Assembly: GCF_905404315.1 (NCBI RefSeq)
Contig: NC_066272.1
Location: 8,060,001-8,124,000, forward strand
Length of the DNA stretch: 64,000 nt
Source of the DNA: Leptidea sinapis
Taxonomy: Eukaryota; Arthropoda; Insecta; Lepidoptera; Pieridae
Reading direction: 5' to 3'
In this document: piece after piece, positions 21,251 through 30,954 of the stretch
How the letters are laid out: each line of letters opens with the position of its first letter
How positions within the stretch are numbered: the stretch's first letter is position 1
The notes under the pieces: generated by a model
Told to the model about the DNA's origin: nothing
The model's input: the letters and a program-made list of their open reading frames with translations, nothing else
Database searches by the model: none
Program-made: the position numbers and the translations under genes

Positions 21251-22449
21251 GGATATTTCCTCTTATGCTGGATTTTCAACTCATTTTTTCTCATTATTGA
21301 TGGGGGACTCGCTCAAAACCGATTACCGAATGGTAATAAAAAACTACTACTCCGTGACAAATTAAATAATTTTGATATAAACTAACATAAAATGATATTA
21401 ATAAACATATACGTTAAGTTATCTTAATATAACCAACCTAGAAATATTCCATTTTGATAATTTTCGATAATAAGTTAATACGTTTTTAATTTCTGTATAT
21501 TTCACTTGATACTATATTAATGGTTTATTTATCAATCGTACCTCCATTTCTTTATGCAGCAAATCAAGGAACTTACTGCTACGTATAACCAAACGGTAGA
21601 ATAAGCTTCACCTAAGCTTACCTCCAAAATAGAGCGAACACCTTTCTAATAGGCGGCAGTCATGAGCTTGACATCAGGATATAAATAAGACAAGCAGTAT
21701 CTATTATTACTCATTAAACAGATTACTTTTCCATTCTTACAATATCCACAATAAATGCTCTGCGCGCCGAAAAAGTATGACTTCTTACAGGTTACTGCCT
21801 AGATTCCTGAAGATATTGTTTATGAAAATCTTGCGTGAAAGCAGACATTATTGTGTCAACGACTATGTTAATAATAAAAGTTCAGTATGGTTCATATGAT
21901 AATGGAACACCACGGCACAACGTTCCCAAGAAATGTGGTGAAAATGAACAAAATATTTTTTTATGTTTTAAAATTTAAAATATTTCGTATAGTAAAAAAA
22001 TGAAAATATATCCGATATCATTGTAGTTTTCCTTTAGATGTTTTGATATGAACGATGATATTTCCCAGTATTCCCAATGGCTAAAACGTATTTTATATTT
22101 GAAAGTTTGACTTTATTTTTATTTATACGAGAATAGTCTTCGGACTTATCAAGAATTCTTTAAAATAACCTTCATTATTTTACATACTTAATAATATAGA
22201 GTTTCGAAGATGTAACAACCTGATATGCTATAACGAAAAGTTGAATACTAAAATATATCCTTAATATTAAACACGCACAAGCTCACAGAGTTCTGGTTTT
22301 GAAATTAAAAAATAATGTATTTTTAATTTTTTTGTATTGATAAATCTAAACTAAGACACTATATGTTACTCGGAGAAGATGCGATTGACTTACTCTAGGG
22401 ATTTTGTTAAGGCGAGTACCATTGGTAAGATTTTACTATTATACTTGAA
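21251..22449. other. Unassigned AT-rich DNA
   Basis: 22005-22105 resembles 12335-12440, as noted there. No gene or RNA is recognised. Confidence 0.4.
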
Positions 22450-22676
22450 GCGTCAGTGGCGCATTAGGTTCAACCGTTGACTCTTACCACGGAGCCCCGG
22501 ATTCAATCCTCGCCTGCCACGTACCAATGTGTTATCGGTTATCAAATCCAAATGTACGTTTATTCGACGCTTTAAAGGACGGCAACACTCTTGTCCTTCC
22601 CTGGTAGTATAAGCTGCGTTTATCACATATCATCAGGTGGCCCGTATGCTCGTTTGTCTTCTTCTTCCATAAAAAA
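22450..22676 (+). mobile_element. tRNA-derived SINE with a LINE-derived 3' tail
   Basis: The head (22450-22530) has an A-box-like 'agtggcgcattagg' and a B-box-like 'cccggattcaatcctcg', typical of tRNA promoters. The tail from about 22570 ('tttaaaggacggcaacactc', 'caggtggcccgtatgctcg', 'ttcttccataaaaaa') is the same as the 3' end of LINE family F1. Sharing of the LINE tail is how many SINEs recruit LINE reverse transcriptase. Confidence 0.7.
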
Positions 22677-22839
22677 CACCAATTTGTCCTCAATCAGGTT
22701 TTCGTTTATGTTGCGGCTTACTTCTTTTAGACATTTGCCTCTTGGTTTTTTCAATATTTAAACGGGTGCGTACAATTGTATAATTAAAGATGTTCTCATT
22801 TATAAATTTTAACTCTGGTTGAGTCTAGTTTTCTCTCAG

Positions 22840-23400
22840 AGATTTCTGTGAAAATAAAACGAAGAAAAAGTAACGAAAATGATATAATAATAATAATGAA
22901 AATAGATTGGAAGAAGTTTTTGACAACCAAATAAATGTTAAAAGGAGATAATGAAATAGATTTAAATAAGGTAGTGCTTTATTCGTGCAAAATCTGGAAA
23001 TGTACACGTTAAATAAAAAAAACTCACTCAGTTTATGCTAAAGAGGAGAATTCACAGTGTAATCCTACAAAAAACTAAGCAAAATACTAACGATGACATG
23101 GTACGAGACTTGAAACTGAAATGGGAATGGCCAAGACACAAATTCCGTCTAGTAGAGAATAGATGGAAAAATGAACTTAATGGAATATAAGAAAATATTG
23201 ATGTTGGCATACTAAATAGGTGGGCTAATGACTTAGTAGATATGTCATCAAATGATAAAAACGCGATAAAAACTTCCAATCGGAGGAAAGAAAAAACAGA
23301 AATAAATCGAAAGAAATAGTGAAGGCCCCGAGAGAGATCCAAGTTACAAAATGAGTAAGAAAATTTAACTTTAAAAATCATATAAAATCTGTTCTAATGA
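22840..23400 (+). pseudogene. Highly decayed RTE-like LINE C-terminus
   Basis: Words such as VRDLKLKWEWPRHKFRLVEN and later basic, Trp-containing stretches match the region after the RTE polymerase ('LKWKWAGH' type), but stops occur in every frame. Assignment is by pattern only. Confidence 0.45.
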
Positions 23401-24028
23401 AATTGGACTAAATGAAGGCTTTGTTAATATCATGCTACTAATAAATGTTTCACTTTTTTTTATAATTAACGCACTTAAGATCCAAAGTAAGGCCGAAACT
23501 TGCAAGCCTTTCGACTATCAACAAACGTAGCGTCAATTGTTCGTTGGCCATTAGCCGACAGTTAATAAGTATTAAAAATACACCTAATGATACCTTAAAA
23601 ATTAAAATGTTAATGAATGATATTTAGTAACCGAATTTCTTTATTGGATGATTAACTATCGCATAATCAATTCACTTAAACTCTATTTCAAAAAGGGTCA
23701 TTGTTTGGAAACATCAATGAAGTTGCATAGGTACTCAAAAGACTGCATGTTACAAGATAAAATGCATTGGAATCCCTTTTTATAACATATGAATTGTTAG
23801 GATCATAAAAAGGAACGAAAATCGCGGCCATTTTAAAATTCACACTTATTCCAAATGCTATTATAATACCTATCAAGTTCCTTCAGAGTCCAAGCTTTCC
23901 TAGAATTTATTTCAACTTGATCAATTGGATTAGTTTTGCAACCTGAATATAAAATCACGAAGGGGAAATCAATGCCTTTTTTGCACAGGATTATATTATC
24001 TAACAATGTTTGAAAACTATTCTATTTT
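23401..24028. other. Unassigned AT-rich DNA
   Basis: Nothing is recognised. Confidence 0.45.
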
Positions 24029-24423
24029 ATTTTTATGACAATAAGGGACGAGACGATGATGGTAATTGATACGCCCTGCCCATTATATTGCAGTGCCAGT
24101 CAGGATTATTGAAAAACCTAAAAATTCTGATCGGTACTAAAATTGGACGTAATTCCAGAAAAACGTCCCATACCACAATCATGTCGAAATTGAGTTAAGA
24201 ACACAAAACTGGTCACGTGATTCATATTAACGGACTGTCAAAAAGTGGTAGCCCTACTGTCACTCAATTGCACTCTTCCTCTTAAGACATAAGATGCGAA
24301 CTCCCATTTGCCGAGTAATTTCACTAGCTACGGCGCCCTTCAGACCGAAACACAATAATGCTTACACATAACTGCTTCATGGCAGTAAAAGGCGTCGTTG
24401 TGGTACCCATAATCTAGCCGACA
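24029..24423 (-). mobile_element. Family K dispersed repeat, copy 5, with ~125-bp insertion
   Basis: The plus strand shows the inverse element from 'ataagggacgagacg' to 'acccataatctagccg'. After the central hairpin ('gtgccagtcagg'..'ctgatcggtac') about 125 bp (24137-24262) absent from all other copies is inserted, then the element resumes at 'caattgcactc'. The extra DNA matches nothing else in the window. Confidence 0.7.
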
Positions 24424-24435
24424 TACATAATTTGC

Positions 24436-24586
24436 TGGGACGGGTCGTTCCCTTCCCTAAAATATGGTCGAGGGAGGCGATGGCTGACCCATGCGTCATG
24501 CTCGTGAACGGGCGCTGCTTGCGGTGGCAGGATGATCCTGTAGCCGGAAACTCTACCTCATGGTTTTAAATTAAAAAAAAAAAAAA
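24436..24586 (+). repeat. Dispersed repeat family C, copy 1
   Basis: 'cgggtcgttcccttccctaa', 'gagggaggcgatggctg', 'atgcgtcatgctcgtgaacg' and 'ggcaggatgatcctgtagcc' are shared with 25133, 37350 and 40368. It ends in a long A run (24573-24586), suggesting a retroposed LINE 3' end. No protein word is recognised. Confidence 0.55.
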
Positions 24587-24592
24587 TTTATA

Positions 24593-25132
24593 ATTGCTAA
24601 TAAAATGGTCGCTAAATACCTTTATTTATTTTTACCATTACTTATTTGTGTGTGAATTGATGCATCTACTGTACCATGCCTGGTATTATTGTTGATACAG
24701 TAGTAGTCGGCCGTGAATGTACTCAATAGCGCTTGTTTTTTACGTATTAATTTACATTTTTTAATTTTTTTTGAGTATTTGTAATTTAAGTATTATTGCT
24801 GCATCACTTTACATATATTGTAACTGAAATGATTTGTGAGTGATTGCCACAAAGAGTTTCTTGCCACTTCTTATTATAGCTCAACCCTCAAAGGAGGTGG
24901 ATATAAAAAGAAAAGTAATTTTCTTGACCTGCCTGAATAAGGTGATTTTGATTAGAATACCCTAAAGGATTGAGCTTTTGATTTTTGTTAGTAAAATATA
25001 ATATTAATTACAAGTTTAAGCAGAATTGTCAAATTGTAAGTAGAGGTATTTGGTAAGTATTGCATGATATGTAGGATTATATGGATGTATTAGGATTATT
25101 TTATTGTTGTTTGCTGAGTTCTCGTAACAGGT
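24593..25132. other. Unassigned DNA with one weak LINE-like end
   Basis: 24840-25000 vaguely resembles family F7 ('gagtttcttgccacttctt', final 'gattttgattag'). 24672-24706 contains a short palindrome around TACTGTA/TACAGTA. No gene is seen. Confidence 0.35.
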
Positions 25133-25250
25133 TTCATCATGCTCGCTTAAATGTCACTGCTTGTGGCGGTGACAAGGTACGGGTCGTCCCCTTCCCTAAA
25201 ATATGGTTGAGGGAGGCGATGACTGGCTCATGCGTCATGCTCGAAAAAAA
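25133..25250 (+). repeat. Dispersed repeat family C, copy 2
   Basis: 'catcatgctcgcttaaatg', 'cccttccctaaaatatggtt' and 'catgcgtcatgctcg' are followed by an A run at 25244. It lacks the 'gatgatcctg' end of copy 1. Confidence 0.5.
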
Positions 25251-25251
25251 T

Positions 25252-25960
25252 TAAGAAAGCCAGCCAAAAGACAACCACTGCTGCACTAAAGCCTCCCCCA
25301 AACCACTCCACGACGATCGGTCCTGCGCTGCCCCCATGTAACCTATTCCAGCATTTTTGACCAGATCATCGGTCCATGTTGTACCTACCAACATTGGGTT
25401 TTTCGGTGCGTAGTCTCAATTCAAGGACTTCCTTCCAACACCCATCTGTCCTTCGAGTTACGTACCCTGCCCACTGGCCACTGCCAGTACAGTTTCGCAA
25501 ACATACGGGATGTGTCGGTGACTTTGGGTCTTAGATTTACGTCTTCCATGCTCTCAGACATGATAACGATATTGTCTGCGAATCCACGGTGAGTTTCGCA
25601 ATTGATATGATGAGAAGGGTTTTATCGCCCTTCTCGAAGAACAGTTATAGCAAGTATACTTCTGTGCCATGCTTACCGTGTGTTGTTCTCGAGGGTAACG
25701 GAATCGAATAGCTTCTGTAGGACTTTAAGCACAGGAGTATCACCCGCTCTCAGAAATTCGTCTGTAATCCCATCATCGCCCGGCTGTTTTAGGTCCTAAT
25801 CTTGTACAGGATAACGTTTGGGATATCTTCGGTATAGTTTCGGGTTATTTTGGCCCTAGAGTCTTTAGCATTGTTGATAACAGGTGCCCGCGTGGTCGTA
25901 TATAGCTGTCCGTAGCACATTCCAATAAACTTACTTCAGAAGCCTCCCGCCTGTCAAATA
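25252..25960 (-). pseudogene. RTE-type LINE ORF2, C-terminal ~230 codons, decayed
   Basis: The plus strand carries the inverse of the RTE end ('caaccactgctgcactaaag', 'gacgatcggtcctgcgctgc', 'ctgcccactggccac'). A more internal part follows (around 25550 'gataacgatattgtctgcg', inverse of the polymerase ADD region, and 'atcatcgcccggctg', inverse of the Q/A-G-x-D-G region). Between them several hundred bases of the usual element are missing, so the copy has internal deletions. Confidence 0.6.
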
Positions 25961-28691
25961 TGGTGACCATGGCAAAACCCTCGAAAAACAGCACGACTGG
26001 CACTTTAAGGTCCCGCCTGTAACTGCGTTAATGTGGACGAGTATGTATAATAACAGGATCGGGGAAGCTGCTCAAACGGCCGTGTCTAAAAGTTCATAAT
26101 GGCCAGCCATTAAAAAGAACTGGAAATATTCAAAATAAAAAAAAATATATAAATAACTTAAAAAATAAGAATTTCTAACCCCGATTACACTGCCGGCACC
26201 TACATATTGATCGCCGGCAAGCATGCTCTGCACTTGTATCACCGATTTATGGCAAATATATTTTTTCTGCAAAATTTTTTTTAACTTACTTTGAACCGAA
26301 GAAATGATTCTTATCGTATTTATGTGTGAATATTATTCATCAAATTAATATCAAGCGAGAATCTCATAAATGTAAATTATAAGTCAAGTTAAAAGTTTGT
26401 TATGACAGTTCATAGTTTCCTATCATTTAGGAATTTGTAATTTCCGAGTTGAGAATTTAATTAATTAAACAAGATTTGTTTTAGTTTATCGCAGGGAATC
26501 AATATTATTATTAAGATGTCGCTGAGCTAAGCTTATTAAGTAGGTTGATTGGAATATTTTTAACATAGCTTCTTAATTGAGCCATTGTACATGTCAATTT
26601 ATTTTCTTACTCCATCTAGCCCGTGCCAGTAAGTTAGCAGATGGAAGAGGCTGATCTGGGAATAATACTGCAGATCGGAGGATTTGTGCCTGTTCTTCGT
26701 CCAAGCTCCTGCACTCCGTAAGCTAGAGCCGGGGCACTTCTATATCGCGAGACATGAAGCATTCTTCATGCAATAAATCAATATGTACAGTCAAATAAGC
26801 GGAAATTGTGTAGTGCAGCGAAAATACCTCATAGTGCCTTCCAGACGAAATAGTTCACATTGCTCAATCAACGTAACAATTTCTTTGATTCTTTGTCTAT
26901 CGAGTGGTTTAATGTGGATGATAGATATGAACATCTAAATATATAGCCATATTTACAATTCACAATTCTGGATTGCCTCCCAGCAGTATTTAAGCACTTT
27001 TAAAGACATTTATTGTTTTAATAAATCGGTGCGCAGTAAACCTAAATTAATTATGTTTCCATAATAAACTTTTTCCTAACGATCCATGTATTATATCTAC
27101 TACTACGTACTCATGATTCAGAAACGATAAAAGCAACTGTTAATGTGCCTTATGAAGATAAATTTAGACAAGCAGCCTGCAGTGAATGTGTCATGACTAA
27201 TGTGTTATATCTCTTATTATTATTTCTGCGTTAGATCTCATGTTATTAGAGTTGTAAGTCTTGAACATTAGTTATATTATAATCACGTCCTATTAATTTT
27301 TTTAGTAGATGTAAATTAGTGTAATTTCTTTATGTAGCAGTGGGAGCTACATTGTTTCGTATTACGTCGTTCTTATTCAGCTTTATAATGAACCAATACC
27401 ATTATTTCCATTTATATTAAATAATTTAATTAATTCTTATTTAAAACCTTATTAGATTTCAACAAGTATCAGTTCAGATACACAAAATAATTAAATTTTA
27501 ATAATAATTATCGAATTAAACACCTACAGGGCTTTCATAAAATATATTAACTATGATTTTCAATTAGACTTTTTGTTTGAGAATCGATTGAAATTAAACA
27601 AACTTAAAATATTTTAAACCTAGGTATTGAGTGTGCTACATAGATAGTTAGCTACAACGAGTATATATTTTGTTTTTTGGATAATATATTTTATATAAAC
27701 ACTTGGCCAGCTTATTGCGGTACAATAATTTCTTTCAAAAAAAATCCTAGCTTATATTTAGGAGCAACACTTTTGATGAAATCGTTTCCACGAATATTGT
27801 AATTTATGAATCCGTAATAATTGTCACTTATATGACGGTTATACGCTGGTTAATAGTTTCCTGTTTATAACATTCCCACGAAAGGCAACTACGACGATGA
27901 GTTTTCTTCTCACCCACTGTGTGAGGGGCGGAAGGAGGGTCAGAGCTCTATACCCTGGCTCTTCTTCTCCCAAAAAGTTAGAAGAGTCTTTGGATAATAA
28001 TATGTCGGTGCTATTCGCCTGGAACACAACGGTGAGTTTTTTTTTTTTTTTTCGTTTTGTCCTTACTAGTAGCTAGTCAGTCAGTCAGTCCTTTGTCGTA
28101 TTCCGCTTCTTTTTCTTTAGGGGATTGTTTTCCTCCTCTTCGTTTACGATGTCTCTTGAGTAAGCCTTAATTTTTCTCCTTCCCTCTTCATCCGGGGGTC
28201 TTGCGTGTAGCGGGTCAATTCCCACCAGATGAAGGTGTGAGGAGGCATCTGGTGAAAGGCAAGTAATTGATAGTATCAGAGTAATTGAGAAACTCTTTCA
28301 ATTATAAATAGCACGTTTTTGTTAAACGATGTCTTAATATTGAAAGTAATTAATTATTTTCGTTCCTTTTAATTCATATCAATTGTTAAATGTATTACGA
28401 TCCTTAATTCGATTTTGATTTCGTTGGATAGATTTTAATATTTTCTTAATTATGACCTAGATACGTAAGGCAGTTGACCACAGAGTATTGATAGATACGT
28501 ATAAACGGTAATACATAAATTTATACATTGTTCTACAAAAATATGCATAGTTATAAGATTTTATTGAATACATTTGATTAAATAATACACAGAGGATAAA
28601 GAAGTATGGAAAATAGATGCTTCTGGTCCATCTAATAATAATTCTTCATATAATGATTGTCTAGTCTTATTAATGTGACATATACTTATTC
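25961..28691. other. Long unassigned AT-rich interval
   Basis: No domain-bearing frame is seen. Notable spots are a GC-richer patch at 26610-26770, a poly-T run at 28035-28052, and a GTCA tetranucleotide run at about 28077-28092 in a pyrimidine-rich patch. The two short minus-strand frames here (26072-26272, 27839-28027) show no recognisable family. Confidence 0.35.
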
Positions 28692-28765
28692 TGGCCATAA
28701 CTACTGTTACAATTAAAAATAAAGAAAATATTACATTTAACTTAGGAATCTGTCATTTTATTTGA

Positions 28766-29240
28766 TTGTTCATTGAGTTTTCTCAATTTGGCGCCAAAAG
28801 TTGTAGAATATTTTGCGAAATTAAAATGAAGTGGGGTGATAAAGGGAACCGATTCGCTGTGATAACATTACACAAAGTACGCAAAGCACACATGCTTGGT
28901 AGTAGTAAAATGTTTGTGTACCGGGCTATTAAAAGGCCTACAATGAGACTATTTGTGCCAGAAATAGATCTAGCGGTCCACATAGTGTTCATTCAAAAAC
29001 GGTGGCCAATGCAGTACGGGAAAAAATTCGAAGAAATCCTGTCCGAAAGCAAAAGATTTTATCTCGAGAGATGAAGGTAGCACCTAGAACCATGTCGTGT
29101 ATTTTAAAAGATGACTTAGAACTTGCAGCCTATAAGAGACGTACTGGTCATTTCTTAACTGATAATTGAAAAAAGAATAGGGTGGTACTATCGAAACAAC
29201 TACTGAAGCGGTACGCAAAGGGAGGTCACAGAAAAAAATT
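28766..29240 (+). pseudogene. Mariner transposase N-terminal part (broken)
   Basis: It reads GNRFAVITLHKVRKAHMLGSSKMFVYRAIKR (a helix-turn-helix DNA-binding region), then after a frame change 'RTMSCILKDDLELAAYKR', 'RTGHFLTDN*' with a stop, and RVVLSKQLLKRYAKGGHRKK. It is cut by the 5' LTR in front of the first catalytic Asp. Frameshifts and the in-frame TGA near 29167 make it non-functional independently of the retrovirus. Confidence 0.75.
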
Positions 29241-29461
29241 GTTACCGGGGCCCCATCGGTGTGAAAGAGCTGAGTGGCAGACTGAACAAGTGAATAGATG
29301 CTGACGCTGAACTTCGATTGTCTATAATTTAATATTTTTATAATTCACTTTCGCTCCAGTCTTGTTATAAGTAACACGTCATATTTTAATATCATTGTAA
29401 TTAGTTTTGTGTAATAAATAATAATTTTTAAAAAGACCTTTTATGATCGTCCGAACATAAC
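29241..29461 (+). repeat. 5' LTR of the errantivirus
   Basis: It starts GTTACCGGGGCCCC and ends CATAAC, so the LTR has a GTTA...TAAC inverted terminal pair. AATAAA at 29413-29418 is the likely polyadenylation signal. TATAATTT at 29323 and the CCAGTC word near 29357 are candidate core-promoter elements. It is identical to 36365-36585. Confidence 0.92.
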
Positions 29462-29480
29462 TGGCGCAGTCGGTAGGATC
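29462..29480 (+). promoter_or_regulatory. Primer binding site
   Basis: TGGCGCAGTCGGTAGGATC directly follows the 5' LTR. From memory of the 17.6/297 group of Drosophila, this is the site complementary to the 3' end of tRNA-Ser. It fixes the LTR end at 29461. Confidence 0.85.
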
Positions 29481-29611
29481 GCGGCACTTTCAAAATCAAG
29501 TGAACGGTTCTAATCGTAATAACCGCGATCGGGATATAAGAACCTAAAAGGACGATTTACGGGAATTTCGGAAAATTGAAAATCCTGTTCTGGGGCAAAG
29601 TCCGGCGGGAG

Positions 29612-29631
29612 ATGCAGAGATTTCGGTAAGT
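29612..29631 (+). promoter_or_regulatory. Leader mini-ORF overlapping a splice donor
   Basis: The first ATG after the LTR (29612) opens a five-codon frame, MQRFR, closed by a TAA that is part of the donor CG|GTAAGTA (exon end 29625). In unspliced RNA it is a minimal uORF upstream of gag. If the donor is used with an acceptor at 34662/34663, the same ATG leads in frame into env. Other donor-like GTAAGT sites at 30799 and 31015 would not keep the env frame with this acceptor. Confidence 0.6.
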
Positions 29632-29856
29632 ACTCTTTTACTTCCAAGTTCCTTTGCTCTATTTCCTGTCGTAATTTTTTTTTAGATATTAATTTAATCA
29701 TTACTTCAAATTGGAAAATAATTTGAATTTTATATGAACATATATTTTATTGTGTGTTGTCGTTAGGCTAAAATCGCCACGGATTTCACACGGATATAGG
29801 ATACTTAGTAGAATTATTGCATTGTTAAGTAAGGCTAGGGTACAGTGAAAGCTATA

Positions 29857-30954
29857 ATGTCTCTTAAAGATTGCGATAGTGTTATTAAGACTATGGGTGA
29901 TTTAATTCCGAGATATAACGGTAACCCCAAAACATTAAATTATTATATACGAGAAGTAGAGAGCGTTATTAGTTTAATAGAGCCTGGCTGGCAAGCGCAC
30001 CCCGTGTTAATAAGTTTAATTAAGAGTAGGCTAAGTGGCGCAGCTATAGATGCTATAGCGTACGAAAACTCACTGGACTCGTGGCCGGAGGTTAAACATG
30101 CGTTATTAAGACGTTTAGGAGAAACGAGAAACGAGATCCAAGTAATGCAGGAACTTACTCGAATGCGTCGCCTTAAATCGGAGGACGCCGAAACATTTGG
30201 AAAACGACTTAGGGACATATTAGATACATTATTTACAGTCGGAAAACATACCGATAAAAGTTATTATGAAAGTATGGTAATAGAACATTATATAAGTCAG
30301 TTAGAATTTAACGTAGGAATAGGTGTTAGGATTATGAAACCCACGTCGTTAGAGCTTACGATTGTTGCGGCTAGACAGGAGGAAGCTAAACTAATTTATT
30401 ATAGGCAAGCAAATCCTGGTACAAATACTGCATCTACTTCGCAAATAAGACAGAAAACAGATCATTCTAGATTATTCCCACAAAATAATTATTTGCGTTC
30501 TATTAATAATAACCCTCCACGATTATTCAATCCTAATTTTGTACCCCAACAAAATAATATGAATTCACAACAACGACAGCAGTGGATACAGTCCAGCCTG
30601 CCTTGGAAGAATTCTCACCAAGGTCACAAGACTTCAGGTAATGTACGTAATAATTTTGGACATCAACCCAATATGCCTCAACAAAATATAAATCCGACTC
30701 AAAAGGTATCAGATGTAAGTATGAGGTCCGTCAATAAGCCAGAGAAGCCACAATTTGCTTTCGAAGAGTTGTTCTACACCCCGAACGACTACTCTCAGGT
30801 AAGTAACCCAATTGATTATGATCACCACCAGTATTTTGAGGAGCAACCACCTTCTGAAGAAATTCATGAACAAATTATTGGGGAAAATCAGGCAATCACC
30901 TCATGTGATGAACTGGATTTTCGGGATGGCAACAACACAGACAACCAGAGCTAG
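29857..30954 (+). CDS. gag: Errantivirus Gag polyprotein
   Basis: The frame is 365 codons from the first ATG (29857). An upstream GTG at 29845 is in frame but is unlikely to be the start. The N-terminal half has the retrotransposon-gag pattern (DLIPRYNGNPKTLNYYIREV, then a 'RRLKSEDAETFGKRLRDIL'-type helix pair) that builds the capsid. The C-terminal third is rich in Gln, Asn and Pro. No CCHC zinc knuckle is present, as in other errantiviruses. Stop at 30954. Pol overlaps the last 43 nt in the -1 frame. A donor-like CAG|GTAAGT occurs at 30798/30799. Cytoplasmic, particle-forming. Confidence 0.88.
   Translation: MSLKDCDSVIKTMGDLIPRYNGNPKTLNYYIREVESVISLIEPGWQAHPVLISLIKSRLSGAAIDAIAYENSLDSWPEVKHALLRRLGETRNEIQVMQELTRMRRLKSEDAETFGKRLRDILDTLFTVGKHTDKSYYESMVIEHYISQLEFNVGIGVRIMKPTSLELTIVAARQEEAKLIYYRQANPGTNTASTSQIRQKTDHSRLFPQNNYLRSINNNPPRLFNPNFVPQQNNMNSQQRQQWIQSSLPWKNSHQGHKTSGNVRNNFGHQPNMPQQNINPTQKVSDVSMRSVNKPEKPQFAFEELFYTPNDYSQVSNPIDYDHHQYFEEQPPSEEIHEQIIGENQAITSCDELDFRDGNNTDNQS

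Noticed and set aside
28077..28092. CRISPR-like or regulatory array (GTCA repeats)
   Set aside because: A simple four-base microsatellite in a eukaryotic genome; no spacers.
28766..29074. An intact 102-codon regulatory gene
   Set aside because: It is the helix-turn-helix part of a broken mariner transposase.
29845..29856. GTG at 29845 as the gag start, and TTG at 30984 as the pol start
   Set aside because: An ATG lies four codons downstream for gag. Pol is open upstream of 30984 across the gag overlap, which points to frameshifting instead of a TTG start.
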